Below, piece after piece: positions 57,901 to 64,000 of a DNA stretch of 64,000 bases (within the stretch, counting starts at the first letter, position 1; each line of letters starts with the position of its first letter). The stretch is from NCBI RefSeq assembly GCF_047675955.1, contig NC_132919.1:67002816-67066815 (forward strand), written 5' to 3'. Made by a program: the position numbers and the translations under genes. Origin of the DNA: Chlorocebus sabaeus (lineage: Eukaryota > Chordata > Mammalia > Primates > Cercopithecidae). The notes under the pieces were generated by a model. It saw nothing but the letters and a program-made list of their open reading frames with translations, was not told where the DNA came from and did not search any database.

Positions 57901-60900
57901 TCACCATGTTGGCCAGGCTGGTCTCGAACTCCTGACCTCAAGTGATCTGCCGGCCTTGGCCTCCCAAAGTGCTGGGATTACAGGTGTGAGCAACCACGCC
58001 CAGCCGCTCCATCCACTTTGGATGTGGTTTGCTAGTACTGTTAGCTAATTAGCATTGTTAACTAATAGCTATTACTGTTCATCCTGTGTCTGGATGCCAG
58101 GCTGTGGGTGGATCTGTAGATTTAATCCTTCCTCAGACTGAGGCTTGGGTGAAGATACTGTGGCTTTAAACCAGGTTGGGCTCTCTTGATGTGATACACA
58201 CAGTTCTAACGCCAGCAAAGAATGGAAAACAAACAACGATTTAGAAGATGGCAGCTATTTCGATCACTCCTTCTCACCCCTGCAGTATGCAGACTTATTC
58301 CCAGGTTAAGAGCTGTCCCCAGAATAGCAGCCTGGTCAGTGCCATGGGCATTTATGAACCTTATCTAGTCCAGAACTACTGTAAGGCAGCCCATGGCCCA
58401 GACGGCCCAGGCCATAGGGATGTCTCAGCAGGGTATGTGCCATGGGAGGACTGCAAGTGCCGCAGAGAGAAGAAAGGGTGTCGCAAAGCTATGGGTGCTA
58501 GGACTGAGGTAAGTAAGAGGCTGCATTCCCCTTCCATCTTGCAGAATGGCCAGGAAGAGATGGCTTGGGCGGACCATGGATTTACCTAAGTTATCACTGA
58601 TTTCACTGAAAACCATCCATTTGCCCTTCAGTTCAGCAGGATGACCTACCTCTGGCTTCTTTGGCTCTTGTTTTTTCACACATAAAGAGGCAAGAGACAG
58701 CTGCTGCATGTGCATCATCATTTCTGTGGAGAAGACAGAGCGTTTGTGCCAAAGGCTTCCAGTGTTCACTTACCTAGCACAGCCCCTTCCGGGCCGCAGG
58801 ACTAAACTCGCTCGGCCAGCCCACTGAATCACTCCAGCCTTGCCTGCCACCTTCTGGCTACACATCCCCTCTGCATCTCCTGACGGCAGAGGTAAGGACT
58901 GGGTCCTCTATCCTCTATCCCTGGAACAGCACCTGAGTGGGTGAATACAACTGAATGTATTTGCAGCACTGAATACAACTCATCTTTGGACAGAAGGTGC
59001 CTCATGGCTTGCTAATGACTTTAAGGCACCACTGAAGAGCTGTGAGGGAGGCCATACTGTGTGAACTACTCAGCTGTACCCTCAGGTGAAAGACCAGCAA
59101 GGTCTACATGCTGGCACTTCTCTAACAAAGGAAGGCAGGGGAGGAGATCAAGTCAGAAATGGCTGATTTTTCAGTGAGATGAAGCCCTCCACATCCCAGA
59201 CCAGGAACTTCCACTGTACAGCCTCTAGACTCCCCTGGAAGATCTTGGTACCAAGAGGTGGGGCAGCATTCCAGTCAGCACCTACGGGCTGTCCCATCTG
59301 GACCAGTCCCCTAAAATGGATCAGAGAAAACTCCAGACTCAAGAATGGAGTTGGGTATGAGATCACTCACTGCCAGCTGGTTCAAGACAACTATTCTAAA
59401 CAGGCTGCAAACGGGTTGTTTACAGTGTGAGAAAAGAAGGAGCACACCATTTACAGCTGAGTCAAACTGAGAGTGGTGGTCCACACTACACACTCTGGCG
59501 AGACCATGGACAATTTGCCTAATCCGTTTGAAGCTCAATTTCCTCATCTGTATAATGGGGACAGAACTGCAGTGAGGATTAAAGGAGGTAATTCGTAGCA
59601 CAGAGTCAATACCTGTTAAGTGGTCATGAAATTTTTTTTTTTTTTGAGATGGAGTCTCGCTCTGTCACCCAGGCTGGAGTGCAGTAGTATGATCTTGGCT
59701 GACTGCAACCTCCGCCTCTTAGGTTCAAGTGATTCTCCTGCCTCAGCCTCCTGAGTAGCTGGGATCACAGGCATGCACCACCAGGCTCGGCTAACTTTTG
59801 TATTTTTAGTAGAGATGGGGTTTCACCATGTTGGTCGGGCTGGTCTTGAACTCTTCACCTTGTGATCCACCTGCCTTGGCCTCCCAATGTGCTGGGATTA
59901 CAGGTGTGAGCCACTGCACTGGCCAGTGGTCATGAATATTAAGATAATTTCTGCATTTGTAAAACGGGATTATCACACTAGCTGGGGGAGAGCTGTAGCA
60001 GGTGACATGAAACGGCATGTTTTAGGGACCTCCTGCGGGACGCTAAAGCCACAGCCTGCAGTCTGCATCCTCACCGCTTTCTCCCTTCCCCACATCCTCC
60101 CACCTTTGTGGATCAACATGGCAGCTGAGTACTTCTGGCTTCCGGTGACCAGAAGCTCACATGACCATGATCCTCCTAAAAGCTGACACTCCTGGTCAAA
60201 GTCACCAACTCTCCCTCCACAGGAGCCCAGCACAGAAAGGGTACCATCCACGTGCAGAATCCTCACTCCCCAAGAGCGGGCATTGGTCAGGAGGCTGCTG
60301 CTGCCCCCACTGCCTCCTCCACTGATGCTCCCCTGAAATTACAACACAGAGTCAGGTAGGAGCAGAGACTCCCCAAGGCCTGAACGTGAAGGGGACAGAT
60401 AGAAATTGCTTCTGGGAGCCCTGAGTCATCCATGGGAGGGACTGGGGGGAGGCAGGCAGGAGAGAGAGTACAGTGCCCAGAGAGTCCATCCCAACCCTCA
60501 GGAAGACATCCTGTCCTCCATATGGCCACATCGGGAGGGGAAAGACCACTGGTCTGCCTATACATTGTGCTCTGGCCACCTCGTGACCAGAAAGGAACAG
60601 GTGCTTCTAAGAGAGCTGTTTGTGGGGAGGGCCTCTGCAAGGAAAGCTCTCAGCACAGTAAGTACACAACAAACATGGTGACCATCATCCTCTCTGAGTA
60701 TGAAACTATGCTGGCTGCCGATCTTCCCCCTCCACTGGCTCAGCCCAGCAGCACCACTTCCCCCATCACACAGCCATGTACTCCTCCTGATGTCACTAGC
60801 ATGACTCTTCTCACAAGATCACCTTAACTCCTCTTCCTGCCACTAAACTTTAACAGCCCTGAATTTTCACACAAGGAATAAAGAGTTACTTGTAAAAGAA

Positions 60901-62309
60901 GTCTGGCTTCTGTACCAAGCAGCCCTGTCCTGCCACATCCCACATCCCCATGGTTCTCTTGGAAGGTTCCGGAGTTGGAGGTGGCTCTGGTTTCAACACT
61001 TACTCTCGAGGTGAATGGCTAAATAACTTGTCTGAGCCTCCACTAACTAACGTAGAAGAAGGAAATAATAACAATACTACATATCGCAGAATGTGCAGTT
61101 TGAGTGGGTGCTTCAGAAGAACCTGGGAAGAAGGGTGAAATCCCTCCCTGTGCTGGAGACTACCCACTCTGTCCCATCTTGCTCCAGCTCACCTGGTTTC
61201 TGATGGCCTTCTGCAGCAGCTCCTTCCCTCTGCTTAGAGGCACCTGACGGGAGAGAAGAGCAGTAATGTCTGCTGTTAGGCCATGTGTGCACTGAAAGAT
61301 GTTTACACAGGAGCAGGTGAGGGGTTATGTCTTGGCGTTATGTCCCACGGAAAGCTGGGAGCAGTGACAACTGAGGACTGGTAGAAATGAGAGCCTAGAA
61401 AACATCTAGGAGGGAAAGGTAAAGCCGCAGGAAGTTTAGGTAACCCTGAGGTGGCAGCCTGAACCTGGTGGAGAGAAGGGCACTCTGAATTCACTGAGAT
61501 CCAATTGTTACAAATGTCCTGAGACCCCTCTTTAAGAGTCTCTGCACCCTCCAGCAGATAATGAAAGCAAATGTTTCACTTCAGAAGTTTTTGCTCGTAG
61601 GAAGTCCCATCTGTCATCACAATGCCAACAATGTATGTTCATAGACATTTTAATATTAATATAAGTTAGACAAAAATAAGAATGTAAGCCTAGAGGGGAA
61701 AAGCCATATTCCATTTTAAATCAAAGACATAACACGTGTATTATCCAAACTCTTGGCCCTTCATACATGCAAGCAAGGAAGAAGGGAATGGCTGCCTACT
61801 CAGGGTACTCCTGCCCAAGCCCAGACCAATCCCAACACGTCTTCTCTGGTTTATGAAGAGTCTCTTCTGGTTTCTAAAACTCTGGCTTTGAAGTCCTATA
61901 AAAACTGACATATGGCATAAAAGGGTAGCACGGGGGATAGTATGTTGCTGAGGTGTTTAGATCCAGAGCTATGATAAAATATTCTCAGTCCCTGAATTCA
62001 AATGAGAGATTAAATTAAGCCAGATGAAACTGAAACCAGAGACTGCCTTAAAAGGCTCACCAAAGCCTACTTCCTTTGTTTACACAGCATACCTTTCCTA
62101 CTCCATGAGGTTCTTACCGAGTCAACGGGTTTTTGTGAAGGCCTGGGGTGGCTGCCTTTTGGATCAACCATGGCCGATGTTTCCACTCTGACCTCACTGG
62201 GGTTAGGGCTAGGGCAGCCTCTTTGGTTTGTCCTACTGCTCTCTGCTTTTGCTTCTCTGCGGCTGGACACGATGTAACTTACTTCTTTGCTCAGAAAACC
62301 CTCAATTAC
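43060..62309 (-). CDS. DBF4B: DBF4B (DRF1/ASKL1), partial, 10 spliced exons in window
   Basis: This is a DBF4-type regulatory subunit, known to bind and activate CDC7 kinase in S and M phase. The first coding exons (start codon and beginning of the N-terminal motif) lie beyond the right edge. Exons in order: 62118-62309, 61193-61243, 60245-60332, 58650-58723, 55976-56012, 54415-54460, 51376-51492, 45078-45186, 44752-44876, 43060-43921. All junctions keep phase, giving 566 residues. Visible elements are the end of the BRCT-like motif N (FLSKEVSYIVSSRRE), motif M (LKAPFLKIEDESRKFRPF), and the DBF-type zinc finger (GYCECCQEAFEELHVHLQSA, then QH), whose Cys pair and His pair sit in adjacent exons. 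The protein is close to human over the shared part as I remember it. The C-terminus past 43797 is the uncertain part. Confidence 0.93.
44752..44876 (-). CDS. DBF4B: DBF4B exon: zinc finger His half
   Basis: The exon encodes HLQSAQHQGFALEAHPYAEV, then DRIIAQLSHSFVDIPFQAGLP. The two His residues of the finger are in HLQSAQH. The acceptor is GGTAG and the donor GTGAGT. Confidence 0.95.
45078..45186 (-). CDS. DBF4B: DBF4B exon: zinc finger Cys half
   Basis: The exon encodes RESKAGEPSLRSAAHTMP and then RRKKGYCECCQEAFEELHV. The Cys pair of the DBF-type finger is here. The acceptor is CCCCAG and the donor GTGAGC. Confidence 0.95.
45431..45725 (-). mobile_element. Alu in DBF4B intron
   Basis: Full-length minus-strand Alu between the motif M and zinc finger exons. 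Confidence 0.94.
46008..46303 (-). mobile_element. Alu in DBF4B intron
   Basis: Old minus-strand copy; flanked by AAACCTGACTT at about 45998 and 46304. Confidence 0.93.
46361..46661 (-). mobile_element. AluYRa-type element, minus strand
   Basis: Read on the plus strand it shows GTGGCCGGATCTCGGCTCAC, CGCCACCTCGCCCGGCTAGT and GTTAGCCGGGATGGTCTCG, the complement of the same monkey-lineage features. It is young, with a clean poly(T) start. Confidence 0.8.
46812..47185 (+). mobile_element. ERVL-MaLR solo LTR (MST/THE1 type)
   Basis: The element begins TGATATGGTTAGGCTTTGTG, contains AATCATGGGGGTGG, GATGGTTTTATAAGGGG and CTATTAAACCTCTTTCC, and ends ACTAATACA, matching MaLR LTRs. It is flanked by a perfect 5-bp target duplication GCAAA (46807-46811 and 47186-47190). 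No internal retroviral region is attached, so it is a solo LTR within a DBF4B intron. Confidence 0.9.
47308..47540 (+). mobile_element. Alu, 3' truncated
   Basis: The head is GCCAGGTACGGTGGCTCACG; it ends after CAGTGAGCAGAGA, then L1 sequence follows. Confidence 0.9.
47545..48120 (+). mobile_element. Old L1 (L1M-type) ORF2 3' fragment
   Basis: The sequence has the sense features of L1 ORF2: AATGACAAAGAGCTCATTTT, CAATAAAAAATGGGCAAAGT, CCATTTGGCTGAATTTATCA and TGGAATACCCTGCAGCCATA. Many stops and indels mark it as ancient and inactive. An Alu follows directly at 48121. Confidence 0.85.
48121..48549 (-). mobile_element. Alu and Alu monomer
   Basis: 48121-48422 is a full copy with a 20-T start inserted at the L1 fragment edge. 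48423-48549 is a single-arm copy. Confidence 0.9.
48625..48932 (+). mobile_element. AluYRa-type element (Old World monkey lineage)
   Basis: This full-length Alu carries bases I associate with cercopithecid AluYRa: CTCAAGCCTG, AAAAAACTAGC, GCGAGGTGGCGGGCG, ATGGCGTAAACC and GATCCGGCCACTGC. ATCAT-type target bases flank it. Confidence 0.85.
48943..49230 (+). mobile_element. Alu element, directly after the AluYRa copy
   Basis: This plus-strand Alu is flanked by the target duplication AATCATATAG on both sides (about 48934-48943 and 49235-49244). Confidence 0.85.
49305..49388 (+). repeat. Short dispersed repeat, copy A
   Basis: Shares CCCAGGCTGtACTCTCCATT and CCAGCCTCTAcCCCTGGGAG with 54597-54660, about 5.3 kb away. 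Family unknown to me. Confidence 0.5.
50276..50885 (-). mobile_element. Alu split by a second Alu (50426-50725)
   Basis: 50276-50425 and 50726-50885 are two halves of one old minus-strand Alu, opened by a younger copy. Confidence 0.85.
50968..51173 (+). repeat. Direct repeat copy 1 in DBF4B intron
   Basis: This roughly 205-bp non-Alu segment containing ACCATGTTTGGTTGCAATGG is repeated at 52121-52342 with roughly 90% identity by eye. This copy lacks 18 bp present in copy 2 after GCCGAG. It ends at CTTCTTCAA in both copies. Confidence 0.85.
51376..51492 (-). CDS. DBF4B: DBF4B exon: motif M, second half
   Basis: The exon encodes RKFRPFHHQFKSFPEISFLG and on to GSRHHT. The acceptor is TTGCAG and the donor GTGGGT. 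It is flanked by the two copies of a 200-bp direct repeat. Confidence 0.93.
51740..51850 (-). mobile_element. MIR
   Basis: AAGGAAATGAAGCCCAAGAG, TGACTTGCTCAAGGGCTCAC, minus-strand MIR core. Confidence 0.7.
52121..52342 (+). repeat. Direct repeat copy 2 in DBF4B intron
   Basis: Same sequence as 50968-51173, in the same orientation, with the starts about 1.15 kb apart. The DBF4B exon 51376-51492 lies between the copies. Sequence beyond the shared ends is unrelated. Confidence 0.85.
52455..52745 (+). mobile_element. Alu
   Basis: Plus-strand copy. AAAATCACAAGA before and AAATTCACAAGA after suggest a target duplication. Confidence 0.92.
53230..53530 (+). mobile_element. Alu
   Basis: Plus-strand copy with a (AAAT)n tail. 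AATTTATTTAGTCTG before and after is the target duplication. Confidence 0.93.
54415..54460 (-). CDS. DBF4B: DBF4B exon: CDC7-binding motif M, first half
   Basis: The exon encodes VARLKAPFLKIEDES (46 nt). This is the start of motif M, conserved in DBF4 proteins. The acceptor is TTTCAG and the donor GTGAGT. Confidence 0.93.
54597..54660 (+). repeat. Short dispersed repeat, copy B
   Basis: Second copy of the segment at 49305-49388, lacking about 20 bases in the middle. Confidence 0.5.
55976..56012 (-). CDS. DBF4B: DBF4B exon: GTCPAAESRTRK (37 nt)
   Basis: This small exon has acceptor ATTTAG and donor GTCAGT. Phase 0 in, phase 1 out. Confidence 0.9.
56240..56400 (+). mobile_element. MIR
   Basis: AGAACTCTGGAGTCCCAGAG, then TTCAGCTCTGCCACCTGCAA, the sense 5' part of a MIR. 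Confidence 0.75.
56553..56880 (+). mobile_element. Alu
   Basis: Plus-strand copy with an (AAAT)n-like tail; AGTAAATGGA occurs before it and again at 56889. Confidence 0.92.
57140..57435 (-). mobile_element. Alu
   Basis: Minus-strand copy; ACAAAACTGATT on both sides (57131 and 57435) is the target duplication. Confidence 0.93.
57711..58004 (-). mobile_element. Alu
   Basis: Minus-strand copy with GCTCCATTCACT before and GCTCCATCCACT after it. Confidence 0.92.
58650..58723 (-). CDS. DBF4B: DBF4B exon: EMMMHMQQLSLASLCVKK
   Basis: The exon has 25 codons including the split one, ending QEPKKPE. The acceptor is CCACAG and the donor GTAGGT. Confidence 0.94.
59495..59985 (+). mobile_element. MIR split by a minus-strand Alu (59630-59925)
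   Basis: Sense MIR (TTTCCTCATCTGTATAATGG, GTGAGGATTAAAGGAGGTAA) is interrupted by the Alu. AGTGGTCATGAA is duplicated at the two borders. Confidence 0.87.
60245..60332 (-). CDS. DBF4B: DBF4B exon: Gly/Ser linker and WGVRILHVD
   Basis: The exon encodes GSISGGGSGGSSSLLTNARS and then WGVRILHVD. The acceptor is TTTCAG, the donor GTACCC and the exit phase 1. Confidence 0.93.
61193..61243 (-). CDS. DBF4B: DBF4B exon: VPLSRGKELLQKAIRNQ
   Basis: The exon has 17 codons, phase 0 at both ends, with acceptor CGTCAG and donor GTGAGC. Confidence 0.94.
62118..62309 (-). CDS. DBF4B: DBF4B exon: end of BRCT-like motif N
   Basis: The exon has 64 codons, phase 0 at both ends, beginning VIEGFLSKEVSYIVSSRREA and ending PVDS. 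The acceptor is TTTCAG and the donor GTAAGA. The preceding exon is not in the window. Confidence 0.94.
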
Positions 62310-62487
62310 CTGAAACCAGATCACAGAGATGGCTGAAAACCAAAAAGCAAATGCAGAATTGTCAATATAAAGAGGCTAGAGAAGGAAATCTTGGCTGCCA
62401 GGAGTTCCAGAATCAATGTCTTTAAATAGACTAAATGCAGTTCCGTACCAAGTTCCTAAGAAGACATCATCCTGAAATCTAATAGGG

Positions 62488-62514
62488 TGTATATATACAT
62501 ATATATATAAATAA
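62488..62514. repeat. (TA)n microsatellite
   Basis: An alternating TATATACATATATATATAAA run in a DBF4B intron. Confidence 0.8.
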
Positions 62515-62688
62515 GACAGGTTTTGTCTCCAGGACTGCTGCCCCTGACCCAGTGGTAGAAGGCTGCAGGCTTTGAGTTCTATGAGCAGTCTGAGTTTGCA
62601 TATAGCAAGAACACATTGGAAGAACTGGACAGGATCAAGACTAGCTGGTGTAAGCCATGATTTTTCTGTGTAAGACACACTGGGGACC

Positions 62689-63000
62689 AGGTATGGTGGC
62701 TCATGCCTGTAATCCTAGCACTGTAGGGGGCTGAGGTGGGAGAATCACTTGAGGTCAGGAGTTCAAGACATGCCTGGGCAACACAGCAAGACCCTGTCTC
62801 TAAAAATTTTTTTTAAAAATTTCTTAAATTAGCTGGGTGTTGTTATGTGCACCTGTAGTCCTAGTTACTTGGGAGGCTGAGGCAGGAGCATCCCTTGAGC
62901 CCAATAGTTCAATGATGCAGTCAGCTATGACTGCACCACTACACTCCAGGTTGGGGAGTGAAATCCTGTCTCTCTTAAAAAAGAAGAAAAAAAAAAAAAG
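62689..63000 (+). mobile_element. Alu
   Basis: Old plus-strand copy with a mixed A/G tail. Confidence 0.92.
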
Positions 63001-63084
63001 GCTAAAATGACTTATTTTATGTTATATATACTTTATGACAATTACAAAAATCTAGTTATGAATTGAAGCATTACATTTACCTTT

Positions 63085-63095
63085 TTTTCTTTTCT

Positions 63096-63130
<35 letters not shown>

Positions 63131-63688
63131 TGACAAGGTCTCACTTTGTCTCCCAGGCTGTAGTGCTATGGTGCGATCTTGGCTCACTCTAATCTCCACC
63201 TCCCGGGTTCAAGCAATTCTCCTGCCTCAGCCTCCCAAGTAGCTGGGACAACAGGTGTGTGCCACTACACCGGCTAATTTTTGTATATTTAGAGGAGACG
63301 GGGTTTCATCGTGTTGGTCAGGCTGGTCTGGAACTCCTGACCTCAAGTGATCTGCCCACCTCGGCCTCCCAGAGTGTTGGGATTACAGGTGTGAGTCACC
63401 ATGCCTGATCACATCTACCTTTTTTTCATCACCAGGCTGGAGTGCAGTGACACAATCTCGGCTCACTGCAACCTCTGTCTCCCAGGTTCAAGCGATTCTC
63501 CTACCTCAGCCTCCTGAATAGCTGGGACTACAGGCATGTGCCACCATGCCCAGTTAATTTTTGTAATTTTAGTAGAGATGGGGTTTCACCATGTTGGCCA
63601 AGATGGTCTTAATTTCTTGACCTTGTGATCTACCCACCTTGGCCTCCCAAAGTGCTGGGATTACAGGTGTGAGCCACCGTGCCTGGCT
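63085..63688 (-). mobile_element. Two minus-strand Alus
   Basis: 63085-63410 starts with a T-run of about 35. 63419-63688 lacks its usual GAGACGGAGTC start. CATCTACCTTTTTT occurs after each copy. Confidence 0.9.
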
Positions 63689-64000
63689 GCATCTACCTTT
63701 TTTAATATGGCAAAAGCAAATGCTAGAGGGTAGGAGTAGGGCAATCAATGATTATCCTATATAAATACAGGAGATTGTTAATGACTATACATTCCTCCTC
63801 CCATCCCAGCATACCTACTCCTTTGCAATATGACTTTGTTGTTCCTGCCATTAGGAGATGGGACCTACTTTTTTATGCCCTTCAATCTGACATGAGGGCA
63901 ATAGAACATGAGGAAATTATGATGTGTGAGTTCTAGAGCCTAGGCTTCAGAGGCCTTGGCTTCCTGCCTCACTTTCTGGGAAGGCTGCCTTGAGACCACC
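63689..64000. other. Unique sequence at window end (DBF4B intron)
   Basis: AT-rich then mixed sequence. The preceding DBF4B exon is not present here. Confidence 0.5.

Noticed and set aside
62310..64000. DBF4B upstream exon encoding the start of motif N
   Set aside because: I searched both the listed frames and the raw sequence for the expected segment ahead of VIEGF and found none, so it lies outside the window.

Overview
The window is nuclear DNA of an Old World monkey. It is packed with Alu elements, about 60 of them counting fragments. At least two (48625-48932 and 46361-46661) carry the diagnostic bases I associate with the cercopithecid AluYRa lineage rather than with human AluY. The layout matches the DBF4B-ADAM11 part of human chromosome 17q21.31, here in reverse orientation. 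Both genes lie on the minus strand.

ADAM11 occupies roughly 10590-33600. I could place every coding exon by consensus splice sites and continuous reading phase: 27 exons giving a 769-residue protein (signal peptide, prodomain ending in a furin site, catalytically dead metalloprotease-like domain, disintegrin loop, Cys-rich and EGF-like domains, one membrane span, short tail). The first exon lies in a CpG island (about 33200-34180). The last exon holds a 2-kb 3' UTR ending at an ATTAAA signal. A second, slightly longer C-terminus is possible if the last small intron is retained.

DBF4B (regulatory subunit for CDC7 kinase) enters from the right edge with its first exons missing. Ten coding exons are placed between 62309 and 43060. 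They include the end of the N-terminal BRCT-like motif, the CDC7-binding motif M and the DBF-type zinc finger. The terminal exon stays open for about 287 codons. An alternative downstream exon corresponding to the C-terminus of the long human isoform is present, but it is interrupted by a 7-bp tandem duplication and by stop codons.

Positions 1-10590 are intergenic sequence downstream of ADAM11, and 34200-41000 is the spacer between the two genes. Both are mostly Alu and MIR repeats with short unique stretches and no gene I can support. Non-Alu repeats include an ERVL-MaLR solo LTR with a 5-bp target duplication, an old L1 ORF2 fragment and at least a dozen MIRs. I found no CRISPR, operon, tRNA or rRNA features, and no novel multi-gene system. 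The most interesting points are the broken alternative DBF4B ending, a direct repeat flanking one DBF4B exon, and two candidate regulatory clusters in the large ADAM11 intron 2.
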